This document shows positions 1 to 9,925 of a DNA stretch of 11,577 bases, in pieces. A program made the translations under genes and the position numbers. Within the stretch, counting starts at the first letter, position 1, and every line of letters begins with the position of its first letter. The DNA is taken from the NCBI GenBank assembly GCA_001465935.1, contig LNKV01000156.1, forward strand, positions 1 to 11,577, read 5' to 3'. Source of the DNA: Clarireedia homoeocarpa (taxonomy: Eukaryota; Ascomycota; Leotiomycetes; Helotiales; Rutstroemiaceae). The notes under the pieces were generated by a model. The model was not told the DNA's origin and did no database searches. It saw only the letters and a list, made by a program, of their open reading frames with translations.

Positions 1-1491
1 AGTAAAGTAATAAATATATAATAAATAAATTTAATATTTTTCTATTTATATATTACTTTTTAATAATAACTATATTAATAAAAAACAGTTTTTTCCGATA
101 AATTTTTAAGTCTAAATTATTCTAGTTAAATTTTTAATCTCGATACTTTATATTAGTTTAATAGATTTTATTTATTATCTCGAGTCTATATAAATAAACT
201 TTAATATTATAAGTTCTTATATATATTTAAAAGATAAGTAAGTTTTTAAACTAAATAAAATATCTTTAAGTATAATCAACTAATACTCGATTTTTAATAA
301 ACTATTTATATCTTAATATTATTATATATATATTTAAATAAATAATTAGAAAAAAGATAAATAATTAAATATAATTATTAATTATAAAGTTTATTAAAAT
401 ATAATAAATAATTAAGAGTTTACTCTAACTATTATATTCTTTAATTTATAAAAATATCTTTAAATATTTAATTATAAACTTAAGATTATAATAAAGTTAT
501 TATAAAAAAGAAATATTAATTAATATAAAATTATTTACTTTAGAATTAATAAAAGTTTTAATTTAATAAAAAATACTATTTTTTACTAGTTTATATAATA
601 TTATTATATAGTTTCTACTTATTAATTTAATTAAATCTAAGTATTTTATATCTCTTAAATTATTTAAAAAGAAGTTTTTATTTAAATATTATCTTTTATT
701 TAATTTATTTCTAATTACTTTATATAAGTTATAACTTTAGTCTAGATTTTAATTAGAATATTATCTTCTTTCTTTATTTCTTTTATTATATTTTTATAAA
801 ACTTATATTCAACTTTATCTATTATATAATATAAAGTTTAAACTTAAGTAAAAGTGAGAAAGAGAGAGCTTCGAATAAAGTTACTAACTAATAAAGTAGC
901 TTTTTAATTAAGAGAGAAATAATATAATATATTAATAAATAAAAGTAGTTATATAAATAAAATAATAATAAAGATATTAAGTTAATTTTAAAATATTTAC
1001 TAACTCTTAGTATAAATAGTAACTTAGTCTCGATAATTTATTATAATTACTACTACTTTAATAAAAGTTTATTAAATTTATTTACTTATTATAATATTAA
1101 TATTATTTATATTTAGATATTAAAATACTTATATATCGACTTTATAATCCTCGCTTCTAAAATAACTTATAAGTAAATATATTTAATAATTATTATTTAA
1201 CTTTCTAATAAAGTTTTAATATTTATTCTTTAAGTTAGTTTTACTAATAATACTAGTTAGAAGCTCGAACTATTAATAAAATAGTTTAAAAAGTTAGCTT
1301 TTAAACTAGATAAAATATATATATATATTTTAAATATATTAATATTTAGTTAGATCTATTAAGAAGTTAACTATTTTATTAATTATTTATTTAAATATAA
1401 TATTATTTTAAATATATAATTCTTTATAATATTTAAAAGTTAAATCTTTTAATTAGTTTAATATAAATAAATATTTAATATTATTATTAAT
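1..1491. other. AT-rich flank without a recognisable gene
   Basis: This stretch is almost all A and T. CA and TG dinucleotides are scarce and scattered TCGA or CTCGAG sites survive, which is the pattern left by RIP in ascomycete repeats. Stops are dense in every frame I followed. The longest open run I noticed is on the minus strand, about 50 codons around 530-690, and I could not assign it to a family. A block at 897-920 resembles the polypurine tract of the short LTR element downstream, but no LTR follows it. It is probably an old, unidentified repeat. Confidence 0.6.
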
Positions 1492-1496
1492 AAAGC
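1492..1496. repeat. Left target-site duplication of the short LTR element (aaagc)
   Basis: The five bases immediately before the left LTR are aaagc. The five bases immediately after the right LTR (3602-3606) are aaagt. They differ by one C/T transition, as expected if one copy was hit by RIP. Five base pairs is the usual duplication for Ty3/gypsy-type integration. Confidence 0.7.
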
Positions 1497-1683
1497 TATA
1501 ACAATTTATATAGAATTATATATATAGTATATTAGTCTAGTTAGGATATTTCTTTATAAAGTATCGCTTTGTATAAGCTCTAAGACTTTAAGTTATATAA
1601 AGTCTCTCTTCTTATATATAGTTTTAATTCTATAATTTAATATTCTAAGATTATTTAATATCTTTATTAATAGTCTTATTATA
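1497..1683 (+). repeat. 5' LTR of the short element (187 bp)
   Basis: This pairs with 3415-3601 at the same length with no gap. By eye I count about 17 differences, all transitions and none transversions. It starts TATAAC and ends ATTATA. Direct internal landmarks shared with the other copy are the run tatatatagtatattag and the block agtctctcttcttatata. Confidence 0.85.
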
Positions 1684-2536
1684 TTATATTAAACTCCCTT
1701 TACTTTATATATAATATTATTATTTTACTAAAAGTAGTATTTTTAAATATTTAACTAAAGAGATAACTTATATATAAATACTTTATTAAAAGATAATCAG
1801 TTCTTTTATTCTTATACTATTAAGTAGTATACGATATTTTATAAACTTCGTATATATACTAATATCTATATACTTAATTCTATAAATTCCTAAAATAGAT
1901 TATATATATTATTATTAGAGAGATAATAAAAATAAGTACTTAGTTAAGAGTTTTTAATAATAGTCTCTTTAAGTTCTAAAAGAATCCTATTAATAGTTAT
2001 ACTAGATCTAGTTAATAGATTAGAGTATAGTAAAAATATAGATTATAACTTTTAAGTTTTATATAAAGTAAGCCGGTGTTTATAATATTAGTATTTAAAA
2101 ACTTATTAAAGTTACTTTATATATTAGTATTTCGCGATTAATAACTATTTTATTTTCTTAATTTATATAAATTTATAAATCAACTTACTTATTAGTATAT
2201 TAATTCTATTAATATAACTCGACTATCTCTTTTTTTCTCGAGCTAAACGATTATATTAACTTATTTTTATAAGTTATAACTTTATATTTATATTTATTTT
2301 GATTTATCTTATATTCCTCTACTTTCCGGATTCGAATAATTTCTTTAAATTAATACTTCTTAACTATATACTTTTTATATAATTATAACTCGAAAATCTC
2401 TTATTCTTAAACAATTTCGATCTAAAGTTATTCTTTTTTAAATATTACTTTTAAGTTCTTACTTATTATTTATTTTATTATTATTATTACTTTATTTCTT
2501 TTAAGAATAATAGAATAGTTAATTATCAACGAAATC
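1684..2536 (+). other. Leader region of the short element
   Basis: This lies between the 5' LTR and the recognisable part of gag. It should contain the primer binding site directly after the LTR, but the bases there do not match a TGG-type tRNA site and RIP would have blurred one. Frame 2 (the gag frame) has few recognisable residues here. The true gag start probably lies in the 3' part of this interval, since original ATG codons may now read ATA. Confidence 0.4.
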
Positions 2537-3199
2537 GTAATTGAGTTTATAGTTATTTACTAATAACTTAGTATTTAAACTAAAGAGTTTAAATAAGAAC
2601 TTAAAGTACTTTATTTAAATAATATCTTTCTTTATTCTCTTTACTTTTATTTGATATCTAAGTAATCTAAATTATAAGACCTAGATAAATTTAATAATTC
2701 CTACTTTAATATCTAACTACTTATTATTAAAACTAAGTTATAAATTGATAATAAAGTTATAAGAGATAATATTATTAAATTCTACTATATCTTCTTAAAT
2801 CTTAAGTCTTCTATTTAAGTTTAAATCTTATCTCTTATCAATAAATTCTCTTTTAATTATAAAAATATTCTTAAAGCTCTTACTTTTATATATAAGAACC
2901 CTCGTTGTATTAAGGAAACTCTCGCTTATCTTTATATAATTTATCAAGATACTGATTCTTTAAATAATTATATTACTAGGTTTCAATATATCTTATATAA
3001 AGTAAGTAGAAAGAGCTAGGATAACGACCGGAAAATTAATACTTTTCGTCTAGACTTAAGCTAAATAATATTATAGTAACTAGATAATTAGTTGAATAAG
3101 CTTATTAATTTTAAAGAGTTTATATATTTTATATAATACTTTAGTAATTCTTCTTTCTATTAATCTATATCTATATTTACTATTCTACTAACTTAGTAA
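2537..3199 (+). pseudogene. Degraded gag (Retrotrans_gag-like capsid) of the short element
   Basis: One + strand frame reads through this interval with scattered TAA/TAG stops. Recognisable stretches are a segment around 2670-2740 with DLDKFNNSYFNI followed by LLIIKTKL, which resembles the start of fungal Gag capsid domains (a D-x-x-K-F-x-G-x-x-x-N motif leading to a K-x-K-L helix). NPRCIKETLAYLYIIYQDT follows at 2897-2953, then YITRFQ, then a KINTFRLDLS segment at 3032-3061 followed by LDN and LN motifs. This layout matches gypsy-type Gag proteins, in which a gag capsid helix is followed by an F-x-x-G-L motif. No CCHC knuckle is convincing after it. Start and end are approximate. The protein would have formed the virus-like particle. 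Assignment rests on motif memory, not on a search. Confidence 0.6.
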
Positions 3200-3400
3200 T
3201 TATTATATTTTTAGTACTTCTATATATAATCTTATTAATATCTATAATAAACTATTAAGCTAATAAACTTAAATATAATCGAGACTAATAAATAGATTAA
3301 AAGATAATTAGTTTAAATAAAAACTTTTTTATTTCTTTTAATTTATTTCTTTTATTAACTTTAAATTATTCTTTTTAGATACTTAGGAACGAGCTTTTTC
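3200..3400 (+). other. 3' untranslated part of the short element
   Basis: Between the last gag-like residues and the purine tract I see only AT-rich sequence with dense stops in the gag frame. There is no pol motif and no clear zinc knuckle. Confidence 0.4.
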
Positions 3401-3414
3401 GAAGAGAGAAATAA
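3401..3414 (+). promoter_or_regulatory. Polypurine tract of the short element
   Basis: The bases gaagagagaaataa sit directly against the right LTR and 13 of 14 are purines. This is the position and composition of the plus-strand primer of LTR retrotransposons, and it shows the element is in + orientation. Confidence 0.65.
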
Positions 3415-3601
3415 TATAACGATTTATATAGAATTATATATATAGTATATTAGCTTAGTCAAGATATTTCTTTATAAAGTATTATTTTATATAAGCTCTA
3501 AAGCTCTAAACTATATAAAGTCTCTCTTCTTATATATAGTTTTAATTCTATAATTTAATATTCTAAGATTATTTAGTATCTTTATTAGTAGTCTTGTTAT
3601 A
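3415..3601 (+). repeat. 3' LTR of the short element (187 bp)
   Basis: This is the second copy of the 1497-1683 repeat, ungapped, with about 17 transitions and no transversions by eye. It begins TATAAC and ends GTTATA, keeping the ancestral G that the 5' copy has lost. Its last four differing sites all keep G or C, so its outer end is the less mutated one. Confidence 0.85.
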
Positions 3602-3606
3602 AAAGT
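3602..3606. repeat. Right target-site duplication of the short element (aaagt)
   Basis: This matches aaagc at 1492-1496 except for a C/T transition at the last base. Confidence 0.7.
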
Positions 3607-4409
3607 TATATTTATATTAGTTAATTCGATTTATAATAAACTTTCTTTATAATTAAATAATAGGTTTTTTTCTATTAAAGAGTTTATTAATTAAATATAG
3701 AATCTTAAATAATATATAATTAAATATTATTAAAATAATATTATATTAATATAAAGAAGTAAATAGTTATAAACTATATAATTAATATAATAATAATAAT
3801 TAGAGAGTACTAAGTAAGTTATATTTAATTATTAGTTAAAATAATAATTATTTTTTAATTTAATCTATTAATATAGTATACTTAGTATTTTAAACTATTA
3901 ATTATACTTGAAATTAGATTTATATCTTTATTATTTAAATTATTAGTATAGTTATTAAGTTAATTGATAATATAATTAAGAGAGTTTTTTAGATAACTTT
4001 ATCTTTAGTCTTACTTCGATATCGATAGTTACCTCGGTCGCTAATATTTATATTTTAATTAAATTAAAATAAAAAAGATATAAGTAATATTAAATAACTT
4101 TATTAAATTATAAGAGATTATATAAAAGAAAGAAAGTAATATTAAGAATCCGAGGTAGACTTATTTTCTATTTAATATATAGTTTAAAATATTACTGAGT
4201 TAACTTTAAAAATATTTTAAATACTAAACTAGGTATTAAGAATAATAGTAATATTTTATAAAATATTATAAGAAAGTAAGTTTGTTTACTTAATTAATAT
4301 AGAATAATTTATCTAGTCTCTATTTTAAAGTTAGTTAAAGGATATTTAATATATTATTATAATAAGTTTTTAAAGACTATATAAAATAAGTAATTTAAAA
4401 GATATTAAA
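3607..4409. other. AT-rich flank between the two elements, with a possible fossil reading frame
   Basis: Most of this is RIP-like AT-rich DNA. From about 4013 to 4409 the + frame starting at positions congruent to 2 modulo 3 is less interrupted than expected for such composition. It reads segments such as LLNYKRLYKRKKVILRIRG and SILKLVKGYL, with TAA/TAG and one TGA between them. I do not recognise the protein. When the large element and one target copy are removed, this frame continues in phase at 11291 into the right flank. It may be a remnant of an older repeat or gene that the chromovirus interrupted. Confidence 0.3.
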
Positions 4410-4414
4410 GAATA
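4410..4414. repeat. Left target-site duplication of the large element (gaata)
   Basis: gaata directly precedes the 5' LTR and is repeated exactly at 11292-11296 directly after the 3' LTR. A perfect 5-bp duplication at both ends supports a single intact insertion. Confidence 0.85.
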
Positions 4415-4687
4415 TATTATATCTATAGTTATATATAAACTAAGGGCCTTAAACTTAAAAGGTAGCCACTTATATTCGGGGGGCTAAACCGCCGTACCCA
4501 GATAATATAGTATATATACCCGCAATAGTACAGGTACTTACAGATAGAGAGTACCTTATAGAGTAGATACTTTCAGAGTAGAGGGTACTCTAAAGGAACT
4601 ATACTTACTACTATAAAGGTATCTAGGAAAAGAACAATACCTTTTGTAAAACTCTTAGTTATTAGAATATATAATATAGTCGTCTTA

Positions 4688-4738
4688 ACTATCCTAGCTG
4701 GCTTAGCCAACTAGGACAACTAAGATAATTAGGATAGT
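4688..4738 (+). repeat. Nested inverted repeat in the LTR
   Basis: An inner stem is formed by cctagctggc (4693-4702) and gccaactagg (4706-4715), with a 3-base loop tta and a single G/T-type mismatch. An outer arm pair actatccta (4688-4696) and taggatagt (4730-4738) encloses it, sharing bases with the inner left arm. It lies about 40-90 bp upstream of the TATA-like box. It could be a factor-binding dyad of U3. The same structure is at 11023-11073 in the other LTR. Confidence 0.5.
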
Positions 4739-4777
4739 AGAGAACGAAAGTCTATATAATTAGATAGTTTTCTTTAG

Positions 4778-4785
4778 TATATAAA
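4778..4785 (+). promoter_or_regulatory. Candidate TATA box of the 5' LTR
   Basis: The octamer tatataaa stands about 170 bp before the end of the LTR, a plausible place for the U3/R boundary some 30 bp further on. In the 3' LTR the same site reads tatatagag (11113 on). In DNA this rich in TA the motif alone is weak evidence. Confidence 0.3.
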
Positions 4786-4956
4786 GCTTTGTACTTAATT
4801 ACAATTACTACTTGTTTATCTACTATTATAATTTACCGATTCCCTATATAACTATTTTCAATAATAAATCTACGATAATACTATCAATCGTCGCAACCTA
4901 TAATATTCGAGATCCTAACTACTTCTATATAACTCAGAAGACAAGTATTTATAATA

Positions 4957-5014
4957 CTTTAAGTATCTTTGTTACTTTATATACCGAATCAATATAACTT
5001 ATAACGATATTACT
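4957..5014 (+). other. Post-LTR leader; primer binding site expected here but not assignable
   Basis: The bases after the LTR (ctttaagtatctttgttac) should include the minus-strand primer site. They do not begin with TGG or fit a tRNA 3' end in their present state. Many fungal chromoviruses prime from their own RNA 5' end, and I could not confirm a matching complement in the LTR. The gag-pol frame is already open here except where RIP-type stops occur at 5033-5038. Confidence 0.35.
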
Positions 5015-5179
5015 ATAACTAGACTAATAGCCTAGTAAGTAGTATTACTTACTGTTAATCTAGCTACTATCTCTACACCTCCAAGCGACCGCGACAGTGA
5101 CCTCGATATAAACTAGGACGATGTAGATAGCGAGAGCGATAATAATAAACTAAAAGAGCTAAGACTCTAAGAAACCTTG

Positions 5180-5962
5180 AAGGTTATATTATCAGATAAG
5201 TATAGTAGTAATAGAAAAGAATTAGATATCTTTCTCCTATAGTTAAAAATATACTTTAGGTTCAATACTAATAAATTTAATACTCGAGACACTAAGAGTC
5301 TCTAGACAGTCTCTTACTTTAGGGGCAAAGTATCTAAGTAGATTAAACTATTTCTATCTAATTATTTCGAAAACAGCCTAAACTCTAGTATAATAATATC
5401 AACTATTATAATTATCTTCGGAAGTTTTAAAGGATTCTACAAAGAAATATAATAGGTATTTAGGGATATCGACGTTATACAAACTGTTGAAAGAAAGCTA
5501 TTTACTCTTTGATAAATAGGGTCGGCGATTAACTATACTACAGAATTCCGTAAGTACGAAAACCAGACTAGCTGGAATACTATAGTACTCCTAAGCTACT
5601 ATATATTAGGCTTGCGAAATAGTATCAAGCTTAAACTTTTATATAGAGACCCTATTAATAATATAAACGATTTAATCAAAGAAACTATTCGAATCGATAA
5701 TCGCGAGTACGAATTCTAATAAGAAGTATATTTTACTAGTAACTAACAACCCTGCTTCTACTAGTCAAATAAGAAATAACTAAGAAATCTCGGAAAACGG
5801 AATTATAAAGAAGAAACTTATAGTAACCTAATAGAGTTAGATATTATAAGCTTTAGAAATAATCTCTCTTAGGAAGAAAAGAACTACTGACGAGACTAGA
5901 AGCTTTACTTCAAGTACGGATTTCTAGGTTATCAAGCTCGAGACTGCCGAAAGAAGTCCCAG
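5180..5962 (+). pseudogene. Gag: capsid region and CCHC zinc knuckle
   Basis: An acidic N-terminal stretch (SDRDSDLD near 5090, then DVDSESD) precedes the capsid. The capsid begins near 5213 with RKELDIFLL and LKIYFRFN, typical of the Retrotrans_gag family, and includes YYILGLRNSIKLKLL near 5600-5645. The nucleocapsid knuckle is at 5906-5947 with the exact C-x2-C-x4-H-x4-C spacing, but the residues now read Y, Y, Y, C. TGC to TAC and CAC to TAT changes explain all three losses. Basic residues follow (RKK at 5948-5956). Capsid would build the particle and the knuckle would bind element RNA. Confidence 0.75.
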
Positions 5963-6599
5963 AGAGTAAAATAGAGAAAGAAGAATATCTAGAAGGGAAA
6001 GAAACAACTTAAGATTATAGTAAGTCAAGGTAGTATACCTGAATACTAAATTAGTATAATAAATAACCGATAAATAACCGGCTAACTTGAATATATAATA
6101 CTATTATAGATAGCCTATTATAATAACTATTACCTAATATATAAATTAGAAAAAAATAGAGCAGGATAGTATTCTAAGATGTTAAAAAACAGGAATTGTA
6201 AATAATAATTTGAAATACTATAAGTAGACGAAGAATAGATTATTAAAGAATATAGTATTTAGGGAGTCAGAATATAGATTTACCTGAACTAGATAAGTTT
6301 ATATTATAATTATACCGGAACTTCCGAACTTAGAGTAAGCGAAACTTATAAACTTGTATATAAGGATAATAAGTATTTCGGATAGAAATAGTTTAAAATA
6401 AGTAAGACTTATTAAGAATTTTCTAAAAGCGATTTCGAAGATATCGAACTCTAAGTTGGGTAATACTAAGTAATATTTCGCTACTTGTAAATAATACAGT
6501 TATAAAAACAAGTCGGAAAGGAAGGAAATATTTATATAGAATAACTAGTATACGAATTCTTAGTGAAAAGCTAAGTATACTATATTAAATCAGTTAGAG

Positions 6600-7020
6600 A
6601 AGGAGTTAGACTCTAGTAGAATATACTTACTATAGAGCCTTATTACAAAATACTTTGTAATAATCAGGAATAACTCGCCGAGCTATTCAGAGTACAAGTT
6701 AGAGAGCTGAGAGCTACTCTAAAGTCCAGATAGATTCTTTATAATATATATATAAACGGGCAACCCCTTTAAGTAATAATAGACTTAAGAGCGATAGAAA
6801 ATTTTATAGTATTAGAAGTTATAGTATTAGCGAAATTGCGAACTCTTAGGAAACTAGTTCTATATAGACTCTATCTTGTTAACAAGCAATTAGCTAAAGG
6901 GGACGGATTGGTTTAATATAAAATATAAGAATTCAAGATACAGCTAAGTCAATATTCTAAGTAAATAAAAATAGATTTAGTCCTATTAGAAGGATATTAA
7001 ATAATTTTAGAAATACTATA
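6600..7020 (+). pseudogene. Retropepsin-like aspartic protease
   Basis: The segment INGQPL (6755-6772) precedes the active-site strand, where codons from 6782 read D-L-R-A-I-E-N-F. This fits the family motif D-S/T-G-A-T-x-N-F after C-to-T and G-to-A changes, with the catalytic Asp (gac, 6782-6784) kept and the active-site Gly changed to Arg. The protease would process the polyprotein as a dimer. The roughly 650 bp between the knuckle and this motif is in frame, Gln- and acid-rich when stops are disregarded, and I recognise no domain in it. Confidence 0.75.
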
Positions 7021-7276
7021 GTTAAGAAACTACAATCTGTATATCGACTAAGTTGTAATAACTATATAGTATAATAAGTATAAGTATAAGATAAAGTTTA
7101 TATAAGGTTCTATAGAGTTGATACTCAGATAGAAACTGAAAGTAATATACTTATCAAGATTAAATACCTTAGCCTAAGATCCCTTACTGAAAGATATATT
7201 AGTATAGTACTAGAAATATACCGAGATCTTCAAGAAAAGGCTGAAGGAAAGTGTCTTACTAAAGTATTAGTTTTGG

Positions 7277-8105
7277 GATTATAAGATAAAGTTAAAAGAA
7301 GGAAAGAAACTACTATTCTTACTAATTATACTATTATCGAAAGAGAAGTTTAAACTATTTCGCGAATACCTCGACGAAAATTTAGTAAAAGGATTTATCA
7401 AGAAATCTACTTTATTTATAAGAGTATCTATCTTCTTTATATTAAAGAAGGGAGATAAGAAGGATAGACTAGTTATAGACTACTAAAAGCTTAATACTAT
7501 TATTATCAAAGACCGATACTCGTTGCTATTAGCTAGTGAACTACAAGATAGAATCAGAAAAGCTAAATTCTTTATAAAATTAGATTAATATATAGAATTT
7601 AATCTAATCTGAATTAAGGAAGGAGATAAATAGAAAATAGTATTTCGTATATAATATAGATACTATAAATACTAAATTATATCTTTTAGGTTTACTAATG
7701 TACTTACAATATATATATATCTAGTTAATAACTTATTAAGAGAATATTTCAATAACTACTATATAGTGTATTTAGACGATATCTTAATCTTTATTAAAAC
7801 TCTCGAAGAGTATATCAAGATTATATAAAAAATACTTTAGATCTTATTAGATACGGATATCTTACTAAAACTATCGAAATACAAATTCTATATTATCGAA
7901 ACTAAGTTTCTAGAATATATTATTAATATAGAAGGACTTAAGATAAGTTTAAACAAAGTAAAAGAAGTTCTAAAGTAAAAGTAACCTATTACTATTAAGA
8001 AAATATAATCTTTTCTAAGATTCGCGAATTTTTATAAACGATTTATTAAAGACTACTCGAAAATCACTGTCCCTCTTACGAAAATAACTAAGAAGGATTA
8101 GGTAT
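7277..8105 (+). pseudogene. Reverse transcriptase
   Basis: The domain begins with WDYKIKLKEGKK at 7274-7309 (this Trp survived). It continues through LREYLDENLVKGFI-like sequence (the L is now F) and a DKKDRLVIDY segment, then KLN and IIIKDRYSLLLASELQDR. The first catalytic Asp is at 7583-7585 (KLD followed by a TAA). The polymerase box YLDDILIF is at 7769-7792 with both Asp codons intact (7775 and 7778). The connection SFLRFANFYKRFIKDYSKI lies near 8010-8066. Length and order match Ty3/gypsy RT. It copies element RNA into DNA in the cytoplasmic particle. Confidence 0.93.
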
Positions 8106-8149
8106 ATAAATAGAGTAGTATAATATAAAAAGTATTTAATACTTTCAAA

Positions 8150-8575
8150 CAAACTTTTATATAAGTACTAATTCTTATTACCTTTAATCCGGAATTACCA
8201 ATTACTATTAAGATAGATATATTAGATTATATATTAAGTATAGTTCTTAGCTAGCCGGGTAAGAATAAAAAGCTATAATTAGTAGTATATTATTTAAGAA
8301 AGTTTCAGTTAGCAGAGCTGAACTATGAAATTTATAATAAGGAATTATTAGCTATTATCGATATTTTTAAAGAATAGAGAGTTTACTTTAAAAGATCTAA
8401 ATATATAGTCTAGGTTTACTTAGATTATAAGAATTTAGTATACTTTATAACAATTAAAGTTTTAAATAGATAATAAATATAATAAGTAGAAATATTAGCT
8501 ATATATAATTTCAAAATACTATATATCAAAGGAAACAAAAACGCTAGAGTCGATATACTTAGTAGAAAACCAGAA
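8150..8575 (+). pseudogene. RNase H domain
   Basis: The first acidic residue is at 8216-8218 in a context IKIDILDY, which fits the T-D-A-S-D family motif after RIP. The Glu of NYEIYNKELLAIIDIF is at 8327-8329 and the following Asp at 8360-8362, with the Trp after it now TAG. The final HNALADALSR-like motif is recognisable as NARVDILSRK near 8540-8568. The domain removes the RNA strand during reverse transcription and sits in the usual place between RT and integrase. Confidence 0.85.
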
Positions 8576-8799
8576 TACCTCGAGAATAAAATATATAAAT
8601 TATATACTATATTCTGTTAAGAGAGAAATTCGTTGGTATTCAATTTAACTAAATTAGCTATAATAACAATACTTTATAATAACTATTTAGAGAAACAAGT
8701 ATAAGAATACTATAAGAACGATTCTACTATAAAACAAGTACTGAAATAACTAGGCGAAGAATTTACAATTAAGAATAAAGTTATATACTTTTATAAGAA

Positions 8800-9850
8800 G
8801 ATATATATTCTCTCAACCTTAGCCAAATAGTTTACTTAAGAATAATACGAGCTACCAACTTACGATTATTAAGGAATTACGAAAATATTTATAAGAATTA
8901 AGGTAAATTCGTATTTCCTACGAATAAGGAAGATAGTTAAAGAAGTTATCAGAAACTGCGATATTTATATATAGAATAAAACTTTATAGTATATTTTATA
9001 TAGCTAGCTTAAAACTCCGGATATACTTACTTAGCTATAGAAGTTTATTATATAGGACTTTGTAGTTAAACTATTATCTTTGAAAAACCTAATAACAAAA
9101 GTAATATATAACTCTATCCTAGTTATTGTAGACCGATTAACCAAGTTTGGATATATGATTTTATATAAAGAAAGTAGTATAGTTGAGGACCTAGTTTATA
9201 TATTTCTAAGAATAGTAGCTAGTATCTATAGTATACTTACTAAAATTATCTCTAACTAAGACAAGCTTTTTACCTTGAAATTCTAGTAAACACTTATAGC
9301 TTTATTAGGAATTAAAAGAAAGCTATTAATAGTATTCTACTTATAAACAGATAGCTAAACAGAACGATTGAATTAAACTATAAAACAATATTTATAATAT
9401 TATATTAATTATAGACAAGATAATTAAATAGAGTTACTATTGTTTATATAATTTGTTTATAATATTACAGAGGTAGCTATAATAAATATAATATCGGTAT
9501 ATACTAATTTTAGATTCGAACCTAAAGTATATAATATATAATTACTGGATATAGTAAAATTAGATATAGGAATAATAAAAATAAAAGATCTTAAAAGCTT
9601 CTACAAATAATTGTTACTTGATATTAAGTTTATTATACAATGTACAATATATTACTATAATACGAAGTATAGTATAGAACTAATATTTAAGAAGAAGGAT
9701 AAGGTTTACCTCTTTAAATAAAATATTAATATAAAAAGACTGAGCGATAAACTGGATTATAAAAAACTAGGATTTTTTAAGATTAGCGAAATAGTCGGAC
9801 TAGTTAATTATCGCCTCGAACTACTAAAAATAATAAATATATATCTAGTA
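8800..9850 (+). pseudogene. Integrase (HHCC, DD35E core, C-terminal domain)
   Basis: The zinc-binding part has the first His pair as Tyr (8846 and 8867, six residues apart), one intact Cys (8957) and its partner changed to Tyr (8966). The catalytic core has Asp at 9056 in DFVVKL, the second position as Asn at 9254 in an S-N-x-D-K-L-F-T context, and Glu at 9362 in the D-S-x-T-E-R-L-N motif. Spacing between the second and third positions is 35 residues, which is the DD35E pattern. The Asp-to-Asn change is a G-to-A transition and would itself kill strand transfer. The C-terminal part has KKKDKVYLFK, KLDYKKLG and FKISEIVG, matching the GPY/F-type module. Confidence 0.92.
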
Positions 9851-9925
9851 TTTTATATCTTATTTCTAGAACTAGTATTACTAGGAATACCGAATATACC
9901 TTATACTAAGATTAAACTAGTTAAC

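Larger units (their letters stand above)
1497..3601 (+). mobile_element. Short non-autonomous LTR retrotransposon, gag-only (TR-GAG-like)
   Basis: The element is bounded by two 187-bp direct repeats that lie exactly 1,918 bp apart and are flanked by a 5-bp target duplication (aaagc/aaagt). The LTRs begin TATAAC and end ATTATA or GTTATA. Undoing RIP at the ends gives the canonical TG...CA boundary with a 6-bp inverted repeat. A purine tract lies directly before the right LTR, which fixes the orientation as +. The internal region is only about 1.73 kb. It contains a degraded gag-like frame but no protease, reverse transcriptase, RNase H or integrase motif that I could find. It therefore would have depended on enzymes of a partner element. 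Its LTRs do not resemble those of the large element, so that element is not an obvious partner. Confidence 0.8.
4415..4956 (+). repeat. 5' LTR of the chromovirus (542 bp)
   Basis: It aligns without gaps to 10750-11291. By eye there are about 68 differences, all transitions. Near its outer end it keeps ancestral G/C (for example the gggggg run at 4478-4483 and ccgccgtaccca at 4489-4500), while its inner end is the more mutated copy. It should contain U3, R and U5. A TATA-like box and a strong dyad are listed separately. Confidence 0.93.

Noticed and set aside
897..935. Second copy of the short element's polypurine tract and LTR start
   Set aside because: The block agagagaaataatata matches, but the sequence after it does not follow the LTR and nothing pairs with it. 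Chance in low-complexity DNA is likely.
3200..3260. RIP-damaged CCHC knuckle in the short element
   Set aside because: Tyr codons stand in for some Cys positions, but the spacing does not fit C-x2-C-x4-H-x4-C.
1..4414. Mitochondrial DNA, because of the very high AT content
   Set aside because: No mitochondrial genes or tRNAs are seen. LTR elements with transition-only divergence and CA/TG depletion fit nuclear RIP.
4957..4980. tRNA primer binding site for the chromovirus
   Set aside because: No TGG-led complement to a tRNA 3' end is visible, and I could not find a convincing self-priming complement in the LTR. RIP may have erased the match.
4812..4997. Plus-strand ORF in the 5' LTR and its partner starting at 11147 in the 3' LTR
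   Set aside because: Both start at a TTG at the same LTR position and look alike only because the LTRs are copies. The first runs out of the LTR into the leader and the second into the flank, so their ends are unrelated. There is no protein motif.
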